Shown: positions 9,488-20,257 of the stretch, in pieces
How the letters are laid out: every line of letters begins with the position of its first letter
How positions within the stretch are numbered: the first letter of the stretch is position 1
From: an uncultured Gammaproteobacteria bacterium
GTDB lineage: Bacteria; Pseudomonadota; Gammaproteobacteria; JAADHQ01
NCBI GenBank assembly: GCA_947258755.1
Contig: CAMYJO010000016.1
Span: 58,545-122,544 of the forward strand
DNA length: 64,000 nucleotides
Direction of reading: 5' to 3'
Position numbers and translations under genes: made by a program
Notes under the pieces: generated by a model
Told to the model about the DNA's origin: nothing
Databases searched by the model: none
Seen by the model: only the letters and a program-made list of their open reading frames with translations

Positions 9488-10894
9488 ATGGAACGAGAAA
9501 TAAAAGACCCGCATCAAAAGGCGCTTGCGCTCAATCTGGACAAAGCCACCTATGGCACCATAGCCGAAATCGGTGCTGGTCAGGAGACCGCACGCTGGTT
9601 CTTCCGGGTCGGCGGTGCCGCCGGCACGATCGCCAAGGCGATGTCCGCCTATAGTATGAAATTCAGTGACGCCATCTATGGGCCCTGTCAGCGCTATGTT
9701 AGTCGTGATCGTCTCAGGGATATGCTTGACCTGGAATATAAGTTATTAATCGAACGACTGGATGACAGTATTGGCGCGGATAGCACCTTCTTTGCCTTTG
9801 CCAATACCGTTGCCGCACGCAGCTTCACCTATAAGACCGACGGCCATGGCTGGTTGGGTATCCTGTTTCAACGTCGTTCCGGTGAGAAGCCATCACGTAT
9901 CGATATCCATGTCAGCCTGCATGGCAAACAACATGTGCAGGACCATGAAACCCTGGGCGTGTTGGGTGTCAATCTAATCTATGGCGCGATGCGCCTGCAT
10001 ACCGATCCCGAGGCCCTGTTGCGTTCCTTGATGGATCAGCTCTATAGCGAGCTGGTTGAAGTCGATATGATCGAGTTTTCCGGGCCAGCCTTTGGCAAGG
10101 TCGATAATCGCTTGATGGCATTACGCCTGGTGCAACATGGCCTATCCAATGCAGCGATGTTTACCGCAGATGGTCATGTCGCGCAGATATCGGATACATT
10201 GTACAAAAAAGCGGTTTTATTGGAGCGCAGCCGTTTTCGCCCGCCGACTAATTTTACCCTGGATCTGCTCGACTGTGCGCAGACTGCATTTCTGACTGAT
10301 ACCGATGTATCCGAGAATGAACTGTTCGAGTTGTCGGAGATGACCCTGACCAATCTTTCAGAAGACGGTGATGATATTGATGTAAACGATTTTCTGTGTC
10401 GCGCCGATATCCTGTGTGCGCTCGGTAAGAACGTGTTGATCTCGAATTATGGTGAGTATTATCGTCTCGCCCAGTTTTTGTTCCGTTATACCAGTAGGCC
10501 GGTGGCGTTGACGATGGGCCTGCCATCATTGCAGGAAATATTTAACGAAAAATATTACGAAGACCTGCCCGGCGGTATTCTCGAATCTTTCGGCAGACTG
10601 TTTAAGCATGATCTGAGGTTGTACGTATCACCCGCACTAGACCCCGCCAGTGGTAAAAAGCAAGGCGTTCATGAGCTTGAAGTAGATGCGCATCTGCGTC
10701 ATCTCTATCTGTATCTGCTTGAGAATAATTATGTGCAGGCGCTCGATACTGTCAATGATGACTATCTAAAAATACTGTCTCACGAGGTCCTGCATAAGAT
10801 GCATAAAGGCGATCGCGAATGGGAATCACAGGTCCCTGAGAAGGTCAGTCAGATGATCAGGGAGCAGAAGTTGTTTGATGTGTGTGGGAGCTAG
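9488..10894 (+). CDS. conserved protein of unknown function (~468 aa)
   Basis: I recognise a widespread family that opens ALALNLDKATYGTIAEIGAGQE and continues WFFRVGGAAGTIAKAMSAY, GWLGILFQ, LGVNLIYGA and MIEFSGPAF, ending YYEDLPGGILESFGRLFK. Despite the IGAGQE string it lacks the rest of a methyltransferase fold, and no experimentally supported function is known to me. No signal peptide or membrane helix. ATG at 9488 is chosen over an earlier TTG (9464) because GAGGGACGG precedes it at a good distance. It is monocistronic, followed by repeats. Confidence 0.7.
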   Translation: MEREIKDPHQKALALNLDKATYGTIAEIGAGQETARWFFRVGGAAGTIAKAMSAYSMKFSDAIYGPCQRYVSRDRLRDMLDLEYKLLIERLDDSIGADSTFFAFANTVAARSFTYKTDGHGWLGILFQRRSGEKPSRIDIHVSLHGKQHVQDHETLGVLGVNLIYGAMRLHTDPEALLRSLMDQLYSELVEVDMIEFSGPAFGKVDNRLMALRLVQHGLSNAAMFTADGHVAQISDTLYKKAVLLERSRFRPPTNFTLDLLDCAQTAFLTDTDVSENELFELSEMTLTNLSEDGDDIDVNDFLCRADILCALGKNVLISNYGEYYRLAQFLFRYTSRPVALTMGLPSLQEIFNEKYYEDLPGGILESFGRLFKHDLRLYVSPALDPASGKKQGVHELEVDAHLRHLYLYLLENNYVQALDTVNDDYLKILSHEVLHKMHKGDREWESQVPEKVSQMIREQKLFDVCGS

Positions 10895-11362
10895 TTCCCT
10901 TCTCTGTAGGAGCGGCACCTCCGCCGCGAAAAATGTCGCCATGTAGGCGGCGGCCTGTATTCTCCTTTCACTAAGAGACGTGATCACTGTATCTGTGGGC
11001 ATTTAACTCCTTCATAAATAGAATGGTGCTTACTTAAACAAAAAAGCTCGTCATTGCGAGCTTTGGCCAGGACGGCCTTATGTCGCGGAGGCCACGGAAG
11101 GCCGAGAGCGACGTAGCGCGGCAATCTCTCAAACCCGGTATCCAGTCACGCTTCCTCCTATGACTGGGTAAACCGTTTACAGATCGCCGCGACACAAAAC
11201 CCGGCTCGGCTTTGGCTCCAGGTGTCGCTCTAACGCCTACTTCCCTGTAAGCGGTCTCGCGATGACAGGAATCTTTCCTGAATAAAAATATTATTTAAGC
11301 GTCCGGTTTCCAGGGCTTCGCTTTTCGCGGCGGAAGCGCCGCTCCTACAGGTGGTGTCATGG
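10895..11362. repeat. composite repeat region: REP pair enclosing a CGTCATTGCGAG-type element
   Basis: A REP-like hairpin at 10905-10930 (TGTAGGAGCGGC...CCGCCGCGAA) and an inverted copy at 11324-11350 bracket another palindromic element at 11049-11268. No gene is present. The downstream flank of the inverted copy, read on its own strand, continues AAGCGAAGCCC, which recurs at the REP near 16.6 kb, so the repeat unit is longer than the hairpin alone. Confidence 0.75.
11049..11268. repeat. CGTCATTGCGAG-type inverted-repeat element
   Basis: The element begins CGTCATTGCGAG and ends CTCGCGATGACAG, which are near-perfect inverted copies. Inside, GCGCGGCAATCT (11117-11128) and AGATCGCCGCG (11181-11191) form a second inverted pair. 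This architecture is common to dispersed intergenic palindromes in many proteobacteria. It sits wholly between the two REP hairpins of this gap. Confidence 0.65.
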
Positions 11363-11881
11363 CTAGCGGGGTTGTTCGCGTCTTTCTCGCATACTCTTGC
11401 CTATTCGTTGTAACTGCTCAGTGCTGAGCATATGCTGTGCGATCGGCAGGAAAGCTTCTTCCTCAGTCTTGATGTGCTGGCGATAGCTGGTGCAAAACGT
11501 ACTGACCCTTTGTTCGAACTCCGGGGTCTCTTCAATGCTGGCGGGACGCGCTAGTAGTGGTGCCAGTTTTTCCCAGTGTGCATCTATGCCTTTATGGTCC
11601 TGTTTAAGGCTGTGGATGATCGTGGCCATTTTCAAGGATGAGCCGATCAATAACGGGAACAGGTCCTGTTCTTCGTCCATATGATGAAGTCTGGCGGCGC
11701 TGGAAAAATAACGATGTACCTTTTTGATGGATTGTTTGGCCTCGTCATCGACGCCATGTTCTTTGATATGCGCGATAATTTTTTCCAATAAATCACAAAA
11801 TCCGAGCATGCGTTGATGACAGGCCTGGAGCAGACCCAGCGGATCATTGAAGTCCGGCGCGGGTTGTTGACCGGGGAACAT
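11363..11881 (-). CDS. hemerythrin-domain protein
   Basis: A 172-aa cytosolic protein with the four-helix hemerythrin pattern. Candidate diiron ligands are His in LLQACHQRM, the HHMDEEQDLFPLL segment, His in LKQDHKGIDAHW, and HIKTEEEAFLP. Such proteins bind O2 or NO or sense iron and oxygen; the role here is unknown. It starts two bases after the tolC stop, so it is translated from the tolC transcript. A REP hairpin begins about 12 bases beyond its stop codon. Confidence 0.8.
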   Translation of the reverse strand: MFPGQQPAPDFNDPLGLLQACHQRMLGFCDLLEKIIAHIKEHGVDDEAKQSIKKVHRYFSSAARLHHMDEEQDLFPLLIGSSLKMATIIHSLKQDHKGIDAHWEKLAPLLARPASIEETPEFEQRVSTFCTSYRQHIKTEEEAFLPIAQHMLSTEQLQRIGKSMRERREQPR

Positions 11882-11883
11882 GC

Positions 11884-13179
11884 CTATTGTTCAAGCCACT
11901 GATTAAAGTATTCCAGGTCGGAGGGTGCCAGGGTGCCGGCGGCCAGCTTCAGTCGCAGGATGTTGAGGATATATTGATGGCGTGCCTGGCTGTAGTCACG
12001 TCTGGCGCCGAACAGGCCGCGTTGGGCCAGCAATACGTCGACGATGGTACGCGTGCCGACTTCAAAGCCTGCCTGGGTCGTTTCCAGTGCACTACGATTG
12101 GAGACAGTCGCCTGCTTCAGCGCCTGTGCCTGGCCGATGCCATTGATGACGCCGCGATAGGCATCACGGGTCTGGCGTAACACCGAGCGACGCTCGCGGT
12201 CGACATTGTGTTTTGCCTGCGTATAAAGGTGCGCGGATTCTTTTACCTGCGCCGTAGTGAGTCCACCTTTGAACAATGGTACATTCAACTGCAAGGCCAC
12301 ACTGTCGCTGGTGGTCTCACGCGCAAAGTCACCACCACTATCGGAAAAATCATGCGCGGCTACGATGTCCAGAGTCGGGTAGTGCCCGGCCCGCTGTAGG
12401 CGGATATTCTGTTTCGCGATTTCGCTGCTCAGTGTCAATGCCTTTAGTTGCAGGTTTTGTTGCAGGGCGATGTCGGTCCAGTTTTCCATATTGTCCGGGT
12501 TCGGACGCTGCAGTGGTAGACCATCTCCCAGTCGGGCAAGACTGGTATGAGTAGAGCCGGTGATCTCGGTGAGGGCTTCGACGGCGCTGGCGAGCTGATT
12601 GCCGGCCGTGATCTCCGATGCGGTCGCCAGGTCATAGGCGGCCTGTGCTTCATGCACGTCGGTGATGGCGATCAGGCCGACATCAAAGCGTTTCTGCGCC
12701 TGTTCCAGTTGTTTGGCAATGGCGGTCTTTTCGGATTGGGCGAATTCCAATGCCGCCTGTGATGATAGCAGGTCGAAATAACGTTCGGCGGCCTTCAACA
12801 TGATCTGTTGCTGGGTCGCCGATAATGCTGTTTGCGATTGCTGTATATTGATATCGGCCTGTTTGTTCTGTACCAGTGATTCATAGCGAAACACCGGCTG
12901 TGTAATACTGAGCGTGTAGCCAGAATTATTAAATGTAGATTTTCCTGATATGGTGCTGTCCTGCTTAATCCTGGATGCGTCGCCGGAAAGATCGGCATTC
13001 GGCAATAGTAGCGCGCGTGCCTTATCCTTGCTTAACAGGTTGGCGCGGTGTTCGGCTTCGGCGGCCTTCAGCTCCGGGTCGCTGTCGAGCACCTGTTGAT
13101 AGACTGTCATCAGGTCATCGCTGGCCGCGGCCGTGCTCATCATTATTGATAGTAATGTGACTAAAAATATTCTCGGCAT
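11884..13179 (-). CDS. tolC: TolC-family outer-membrane efflux protein
   Basis: A trimeric outer-membrane channel for type I secretion and drug efflux. A signal peptide (MPRIFLVTLLSIMMSTAAAS) precedes the OEP repeats: LMTVYQQVLDSDPEL, ALLLPNADLSG, and in the second half LKALTLSSEIAKQNI and AGHYPTLDIVA, followed by FEVGTRTIVDVLLAQ. The frame is open to 13224, but ATG at 13179 has AAGGAAA upstream and places the signal peptide correctly. It lies in a leftward run pcm - rhodanese - tolC - hemerythrin; pcm next to tolC is a known arrangement in gammaproteobacteria. Confidence 0.88.
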   Translation of the reverse strand: MPRIFLVTLLSIMMSTAAASDDLMTVYQQVLDSDPELKAAEAEHRANLLSKDKARALLLPNADLSGDASRIKQDSTISGKSTFNNSGYTLSITQPVFRYESLVQNKQADINIQQSQTALSATQQQIMLKAAERYFDLLSSQAALEFAQSEKTAIAKQLEQAQKRFDVGLIAITDVHEAQAAYDLATASEITAGNQLASAVEALTEITGSTHTSLARLGDGLPLQRPNPDNMENWTDIALQQNLQLKALTLSSEIAKQNIRLQRAGHYPTLDIVAAHDFSDSGGDFARETTSDSVALQLNVPLFKGGLTTAQVKESAHLYTQAKHNVDRERRSVLRQTRDAYRGVINGIGQAQALKQATVSNRSALETTQAGFEVGTRTIVDVLLAQRGLFGARRDYSQARHQYILNILRLKLAAGTLAPSDLEYFNQWLEQ

Positions 13180-13263
13180 TGTATTTCCTTGTACGCGAAT
13201 AGAATGAACAGGTATGCTGGTCAAGTCGGTATTGGATTCCTGAGCTTTAAATATACTACAGTT

Positions 13264-13584
13264 TCAGTAGGTAGGCATATCCAGATCAACCTCGCGTGAC
13301 CAGGCCTCGACACCGCCGCTCAGGTTGATTACATCATTAAAACCATGTCTTTCCATAAACAGGGCCACACTGCGGCTACGTATGCCGTGATGGCAGATAA
13401 CCACAGTTTCCCGTTGCGGGTCCAGGTTTTCCAGCTTGCTTGCAATCTGTCCCATCGGTATCAGTTCGGAATTTTCTATCGAGCAGATATCGAATTCCCA
13501 GGGTTCACGTACGTCCAGCAGCAGGGGTTGTTGCCCGTCTTGCTGCAGACGTTCATGCAGTTGCACAGGGGTGAAATTTCGCAT
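13264..13584 (-). CDS. rhodanese-domain sulfurtransferase (single domain)
   Basis: A 106-aa single-domain rhodanese. The active-site loop CHHGIRS (about residues 64-70) supplies the catalytic Cys, after LLDVREPWEFD near residue 23. The size and loop resemble GlpE-like proteins. It may move sulfane sulfur in this sulfur-metabolising cell, but its placement between pcm and tolC gives no specific partner. No signal peptide is seen. Confidence 0.85.
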   Translation of the reverse strand: MRNFTPVQLHERLQQDGQQPLLLDVREPWEFDICSIENSELIPMGQIASKLENLDPQRETVVICHHGIRSRSVALFMERHGFNDVINLSGGVEAWSREVDLDMPTY

Positions 13585-13599
13585 ATTCAGGTAACAGGC

Positions 13600-14262
13600 T
13601 TAAAACTCAAAAGCCTGGGGTTTCATGGCATTGATCAAGTTTGGCAGATGTGTTTCGAACAGCGATTCGGTTGAGCATGCATCCGCACTGACCCTGACGA
13701 TCCGTTGCGCCTCCATCAGCAACTTGTCGCCTATGACGACGAACATCCTGCCGCCGATTGTTAGCGATTCCTGAAAGGCCGGTTGCGGCATGGGTAATGA
13801 GCCGGTAATAACAATGACGTCAAATTCGCCGTCCTGTTGCCAGCCACAGGCGGCATCACCGACCCTGAATTCGATGTTTTCCAGACCCAGTCCGGCGATC
13901 TGTTGTTGTGCCTGCTGGCTGAATTCAGGGTAAATATCGACGCTGACCACGCTGCCACCGAGTTTGCCCAGGCAGGCCGTCAGATAACCGCTGCCGGTGC
14001 CGATTTCGAGGATGCGGTCGGTTGGTTTTATCTGCAAGGCCTGCAGGATGCGCCCTTCAAGCTTGGGCTCGAGCATGGACTGGCCATGCGCCAGCGGGAT
14101 TTCGGTATCGGTAAAGGCCAGATTCTGGTATTCCTTGGGTACGAAACGCTCGCGCGGTGTGTTGGCAATGACGTCCAGCACCCTCGGGTCAAGGACATCC
14201 CAGGGGCGGATCTGTTGCTCGATCATATTGTAGCGGGCTCGGTCTAGATTGATATCCGTCAT
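13600..14262 (-). CDS. pcm: protein-L-isoaspartate O-methyltransferase family protein
   Basis: A 220-aa SAM-dependent methyltransferase. MVEQQIRP-like N-terminus (MIEQQIRPWDVLDPRVL), RFVPKEYQNLAFTD, MLEPKLEGRILQ and motif I ILEIGTGSGYLTACL identify the PCMT family, which repairs isoaspartyl residues in aged proteins. This tolC-linked subgroup is somewhat divergent from Escherichia coli Pcm, so true isoaspartyl activity is likely but not certain. It is the first gene of a leftward operon. Confidence 0.82.
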   Translation of the reverse strand: MTDINLDRARYNMIEQQIRPWDVLDPRVLDVIANTPRERFVPKEYQNLAFTDTEIPLAHGQSMLEPKLEGRILQALQIKPTDRILEIGTGSGYLTACLGKLGGSVVSVDIYPEFSQQAQQQIAGLGLENIEFRVGDAACGWQQDGEFDVIVITGSLPMPQPAFQESLTIGGRMFVVIGDKLLMEAQRIVRVSADACSTESLFETHLPNLINAMKPQAFEF

Positions 14263-14410
14263 GATAAATGTCCTGAAGCGTTGTCATTGTTTGATCCTGC
14301 CAAGGTTATGTTTTTTACCCGGCACAGGCAAGATATAAACAGTAATACGACTATTAACAGGAATAATGGTCTTGCAATAACGGGGTAGATCCTATAGTTT
14401 GGCAGTTCCA

Positions 14411-14513
14411 GCAGCTAGGGGTGCACCTTAATAAATGGTGCTGAGAAATACCCTTAACCCTTTATATATTAGGGATTTACCTGATCCGGTTAGTACCGGC
14501 GTAGGGAAGCTAA
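14411..14513 (+). promoter_or_regulatory. TPP riboswitch (THI element) upstream of thiC
   Basis: The thi-box landmarks are present in order: CTAGGGGTGC (start of P1/P2), GCTGAGAAATACCC, a variable P3, ACCTGATCCGG and the closing GTAGGGAAGCTAA. A CCATCTGTCAGATGG hairpin follows at about 14518-14532 and could be part of the expression platform. It lies 86 bp before thiC and should shut the gene down when thiamine pyrophosphate is abundant. Confidence 0.95.
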
Positions 14514-14569
14514 CATCCCATCTGTCAGATGGCTTTCCTGTTGTCAGTCCCGGCTGCTTAATACCTTAA

Positions 14570-16474
<1,905 letters not shown>

Positions 16475-16872
16475 GCGTAGAGCAGGGTGCTGTCTCCGAT
16501 TCCCCCCCCCTTCCATGCAGAAAGGGGGAATCGGAGGAAAAGCCGGGTCAGCAAGAAGACACGAAGAAAAGCAATTATTACTAATTCCCTCTGTAGGAGC
16601 GGCGCCCCCGCCGCGAATAAGCGAAGCCCGAACCCTGAAAACCACCAGCCAAGGTTTTTAATCAAACGATGCCCCAGCATTGCCTAATGGTCAGAAACCA
16701 ACCCTGTCAATTGCACACAGACGGTGCGTTGCTTTCATGGCTTCGTCTGTTCGCGGCGGGGCGCCGCTCCTACCGTTCAAATGACGATTGTGTTAAATAA
16801 GTAAAATCGTATCGGCACTGCAATCACAGTGTCTTCTGTTTATGATAAACTGCATGCTGTAAGAAATATTTT
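16475..16872. repeat. thiC 3' region: long hairpin and REP pair
   Basis: A perfect 12-bp stem (TCCGATTCCCCC / GGGGGAATCGGA) spans 16495-16535, directly after thiC; with no T-run it is not a classical terminator. REP-like hairpins follow at 16592-16617 (plus) and 16750-16774 (inverted). Read on their own strands both continue into an AGCGAAGCC or AGACGAAGCC tail. No gene is visible. Confidence 0.7.
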
Positions 16873-17874
16873 ATGGCGTCAGTAACAGTGACACAGCTCG
16901 AAGACAATAGAACACCGCAACAGGTCTATGAAGGACTGAAGGGTAGTATTGCCCGTCAGCGCGAAGTCCTGTCGGACATGATCAAAATCCCGTTACAGGA
17001 ACTGGCTAATATTTGTGCCGAAGTCTGGCCAGATAAGACCTTACTTGATCAGGCCTTGATGTCCGGACTGGACAGCTTGCCCTACTGTCAATTTTTATAT
17101 GCCCTTGATACCGAAGCGCAACAAATCAGTGACAATGCCAGTCGTCAAGGCCAGTTGCCCGAACATTTTGGACGTGATCGTTCACAACGACCCTATGTTC
17201 GGAATCTCGTCCCTGCTGAAAATTTCATCCTCTCCGGTGCCTACATGAGCTTGCGTGCTCATCGTCCGTCGGTAACGGCAATCCAGGTTATTAGAAAAGA
17301 GGATCGGGTCGTGGGCTTTATCGGCGCTGACTTTGACCTGCGTGATCTACCTCTGACACGTGTGTTGTATGAAGAGCCTGCGCAATGGAAGCAGATCAAG
17401 GGGGACCCCGCCATCAGAGGCAGCGTGTTTTTACAGACGCGGGCGCAGAGCCGCCTGGATGAGCAGCTGGATGATGCGCTGATCATACTCGAGGAATTGA
17501 TTACGGTGCATGGCGTTTTTCATAGTCAGATTCACTTTTCCAGTAGTCGGGCCATCATCTGGTTACGAAATGATCCTTTTCGCTATCGCTTGCTGGACGT
17601 TAATGAACTGCTGGATCCTGAAATCTGTTTTGCCTACCCGATCGTGGATTATCCGGAAAATACTGTCATCAAAGTCGAGCAGATAAAACCGATACTGGAG
17701 AGTTTTCGCCAGTTGCGTTTTGGTGATGAAAGTATTTATCTGCGCTCCGGCAGTATGAATATTTTTAATGGATTGATCGGACTGAACTTTTCCTGTGACG
17801 GTTCACACTACATTCCGCATGTGGAGTTCCTGGATAAAGATATGTCCTTTTGGGGGATTAGTGCCGCATCATAG
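16873..17874 (+). CDS. PDC/Cache-type sensor-domain protein
   Basis: A 333-aa protein whose first half resembles a PDC (Cache-like) ligand-sensing fold: LPYCQFLYALDTEAQQISDN, FGRDRSQRPYV, GAYMSLRAHRPSVTAIQVI and GFIGADFDLRDLP. There is no transmembrane helix and no output domain, so it is unlike membrane chemoreceptors and may sense a ligand in the cytosol or act through a partner. The second half (GVFHSQIHFSSSRAIIW) is conserved in related proteins but unassigned. It is followed by a bidirectional terminator. Confidence 0.6.
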   Translation: MASVTVTQLEDNRTPQQVYEGLKGSIARQREVLSDMIKIPLQELANICAEVWPDKTLLDQALMSGLDSLPYCQFLYALDTEAQQISDNASRQGQLPEHFGRDRSQRPYVRNLVPAENFILSGAYMSLRAHRPSVTAIQVIRKEDRVVGFIGADFDLRDLPLTRVLYEEPAQWKQIKGDPAIRGSVFLQTRAQSRLDEQLDDALIILEELITVHGVFHSQIHFSSSRAIIWLRNDPFRYRLLDVNELLDPEICFAYPIVDYPENTVIKVEQIKPILESFRQLRFGDESIYLRSGSMNIFNGLIGLNFSCDGSHYIPHVEFLDKDMSFWGISAAS

Positions 17875-17894
17875 CGGTTCGTTAGTGCAAAAAT

Positions 17895-17920
17895 AAAAGG
17901 CCTCTATAAAGAGGCCTTTT
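17895..17920. terminator. bidirectional Rho-independent terminator
   Basis: AAAAGGCCTC-TATAAA-GAGGCCTTTT is a perfect 10-bp stem with A/T runs on both sides, between the convergent PDC-sensor gene and the small 17.9-18.2 kb gene. Confidence 0.9.
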
Positions 17921-17942
17921 AGCTTAGCGTGTTGAATGCAGG

Positions 17943-18173
17943 TCAGAACAGCGTATGCCCCTTATCCCAGACATTGGTAGTATTACGACGGTCTTCGGTC
18001 TGGCGACGATCTGATTTGTCCAGCTCAAAGCGAACCAAGGAACGTCTGTCGTGCCCGCAACGGCGTTGACCGACCCTTCGCTCTGGTCCATCGTAAGGTG
18101 GTTTTTCCGAGATTTTCTCGTCCAGCTCCTTTTCCAGAGCTGCATTGTCTACTAATTCGAATTCCATACCCAT
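17943..18173 (-). CDS. small conserved Arg-rich protein
   Basis: A 76-aa protein with an acidic first half (LEKELDEKISE) and a repeated basic pattern: PERRVGQRR, HDRRSLVRF, SDRRQTEDRR. I know similar ERR/DRR-rich short proteins in gammaproteobacteria but no assigned function. Two in-frame ATGs (18173 and 18167) compete; the GAGAG ribosome-binding sequence suits the second better. It converges on the PDC-sensor gene and shares its terminator. Confidence 0.6.
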   Translation of the reverse strand: MGMEFELVDNAALEKELDEKISEKPPYDGPERRVGQRRCGHDRRSLVRFELDKSDRRQTEDRRNTTNVWDKGHTLF

Positions 18174-18464
18174 CTCTCTGTTGAAATAGATTGCTATTAA
18201 TAAAAGTATAGAACGAAATGGGGATTATTTCTAACCGTTTAATTACATAAAAAACAAACACTTAAATATAGTATCGAGTTGATTTTATCGGCTATTGGCG
18301 GTGTTGGGACATTGGCTGAGGGTAATAGGCTGGATTGGCGACAGTGATCCAGCCTTGATAGCACAGGGAATTTAGTGCTCGACCGTGGCGCGTCCGCCCA
18401 AGGGTTTGATCTTGGTGCAGTTTTCTCTTACAGTGCATGCATCCAATAACAGTAAAGAAATGAT

Positions 18465-19328
18465 ATGAACAATCTAAGTAGACTGGAAAAGAAAAAATTG
18501 GCAAAGCAGCAGGTGACAATGGCCAGTCAGGCCGATCGTCATGAGCTATATCAGAAATCGGTACAGGATACTGATGTAGAACTTGAGTTGATGTTGGAGA
18601 AATACCAGGAAATTCGTGGTTCTGAACCTTTCAGTTTTCGTGAAGATTTTTGTGGTACTGCACTGTTATCGGTTGCCTGGTGTCAGGCCAACCCAAAACG
18701 CACGGCGCAGGGCGTTGACCTGTGCGAGCAAACACTGGACTGGGGAAAGCAGCGCAATGTTTTGCCGGCCGGTGAAGAGGTGGCTTCGCGCGTGGACCTG
18801 GTACATGGCAATGTGCTTGAGCCCAGAGAGCCCAAAGTGGACATCACCTGCGCATTTAATTTCAGTTACTCAGTATTCAAAACGCGCGATTTGCTGCGTA
18901 GTTATTTTCAGGCGGCGCATGCGGGACTGAAAGACAACGGCGTGTTTATACTTGATGTGTTCGGCGGCACCGAGGCGATAGATAGCACCAAGGAGAAACG
19001 CAAGATTGAAGGTGAGCCATTTAAATTTATCTGGGAACAGGAAAAATATAATCCGGTGACCAATGAGATTTTGTGCCACATCAATTTCAAGTTTAAAGAT
19101 GGCTCCAAGATCAAGCCGGCCTTTACCTATGACTGGCGACTGTGGACCATACCCGAGATACATGAGTTATTACTGGAGGCAGGTTTTTCCAAAGTGCATG
19201 TCTATTGGGAAGAATACCAGGAAGACGATGAAGATGAAGATTATCTGGTTGCCAGTGGTGATTACATTGAGGTCACCGAAGTGGAAAACCAGGAATCCTG
19301 GGTTTCTTATATATTTGCGGAGGTTTGA
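18465..19328 (+). CDS. class I SAM-dependent methyltransferase
   Basis: A 287-aa soluble protein. FREDFCGTALLSVAW corresponds to SAM motif I (glycine-poor variant), GVDLCEQTLDWGKQR to motif II and ITCAFNFSYSVFKTRDLL to motif IV. The C-terminus contains an acidic EDDEDEDY stretch. The substrate is unknown. It stands alone on the plus strand, with an AGTAGC-type palindromic repeat 70 bp downstream. Confidence 0.7.
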   Translation: MNNLSRLEKKKLAKQQVTMASQADRHELYQKSVQDTDVELELMLEKYQEIRGSEPFSFREDFCGTALLSVAWCQANPKRTAQGVDLCEQTLDWGKQRNVLPAGEEVASRVDLVHGNVLEPREPKVDITCAFNFSYSVFKTRDLLRSYFQAAHAGLKDNGVFILDVFGGTEAIDSTKEKRKIEGEPFKFIWEQEKYNPVTNEILCHINFKFKDGSKIKPAFTYDWRLWTIPEIHELLLEAGFSKVHVYWEEYQEDDEDEDYLVASGDYIEVTEVENQESWVSYIFAEV

Positions 19329-19397
19329 CGTGGGTGTGAGGGTAAGCGAGGTAAATACTGATTTTGCAAACTACGGGTTAAGTGTAGCCGCAAATAT

Positions 19398-19483
19398 GTA
19401 GCTAGTAGCGAGTGGCTGGTAGCGAGGTCGATTCATGTAGGTAGGAGATTTTTCTAGCTACTCGCCACCAGCAACTAGCTACT
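19398..19483. repeat. AGTAGC-type palindromic repeat, copy 1
   Basis: Left arm GTAGCTAGTAGCGAGTGGCT (from 19398) and right arm CGCCACCAGCAACTAGCTAC (ending near 19482) are imperfect inverted copies around a 26-bp loop. The right arm runs into the end of moaE and supplies its last two serine codons and TAG stop on the minus strand. Confidence 0.75.
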
Positions 19484-19903
19484 GTTTTTTTCTACCCACC
19501 GTGAACCTTGCGCAAGCGTTTCCTTTTTCCAGAACGGGGCCTTTGATTTTAATTCTTCCATAATGTAGCGGCTGGCGTTAAATGCATTGGCTCGATGTGC
19601 AGACCAGACGGCGACGACCACGATACTGTCATCGGGGAGGATGTTGCCGACACGGTGTACAATCAGGGCATCGAGAAATGGCCATTGTTGTTCGGCTTGT
19701 TGTATTATTTTTTCAAGGTGCTTTTCAGTCATGCCCGGATAATGTTCCAGAGTCATGGCCCTGACTTCGTCGCCTTCATTGAAATCTCGCATACTGCCGA
19801 CAAAAACGGCAGTGGCACCGTATTTTCCTTTGAACGACAGCTGCTGTTGATACTGTTGTAGCTCGGCCCAGGGATCAAAACGGTCGGTGCGGATCTGGAT
19901 CAT
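19475..19903 (-). CDS. moaE: molybdopterin synthase catalytic subunit MoaE
   Basis: A 142-aa subunit that inserts sulfur from MoaD into precursor Z to form molybdopterin. GATAVFVGSMRDFNEGD, LEHYPGMTEKHLEKI, IVHRVGNI and VVAVWSAHRANAF are family blocks, with SKAPFWKKE holding the active-site Lys near the C-terminus. It directly follows moaD (adjacent stop and start). The last codons, Ser-Ser-stop, are formed by the arm of a palindromic repeat. It supplies cofactor for SoeA. Confidence 0.93.
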   Translation of the reverse strand: MIQIRTDRFDPWAELQQYQQQLSFKGKYGATAVFVGSMRDFNEGDEVRAMTLEHYPGMTEKHLEKIIQQAEQQWPFLDALIVHRVGNILPDDSIVVVAVWSAHRANAFNASRYIMEELKSKAPFWKKETLAQGSRWVEKNSS

Positions 19904-20137
19904 TTAACCCCCGGTTACCGGTGGGAAGAAGGCCACCTCATCACCATCTTTGACGACATGCCCGGCATCGACATACTCCATGTTGATCGCACACAGGGTA
20001 TTGGCAGGCATGTCCATATCCTTGCTGACACAGGCCCAGACCTCGCCAACTGTTTTGGCCAAATCGGCTTCGAGCCGATCATCGGCCTTGCCCATGTGTT
20101 CTCTTAAGGAAGCGAAATAGCGTACATTAATACTCAT
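19904..20137 (-). CDS. moaD: molybdopterin synthase sulfur carrier subunit MoaD
   Basis: A 77-aa ubiquitin-fold protein starting MSINVRYFASLREHMGK and ending VAFFPPVTGG. The terminal Gly-Gly carries the thiocarboxylate used by MoaE. Its stop is immediately followed by the moaE start codon, so the two are co-translated. moaC lies divergent, 120 bp away. Confidence 0.92.
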   Translation of the reverse strand: MSINVRYFASLREHMGKADDRLEADLAKTVGEVWACVSKDMDMPANTLCAINMEYVDAGHVVKDGDEVAFFPPVTGG

Positions 20138-20257
20138 GATGACCTTGAAACAATCTATCGGTTAAAACGGGGTTGCCTGGTTGCGTCACCAGAATAACTG
20201 GCTTAGTATCCATTATACCTTATCCAACACAAAGGCTGTATAGCGGCCTGGACTATC

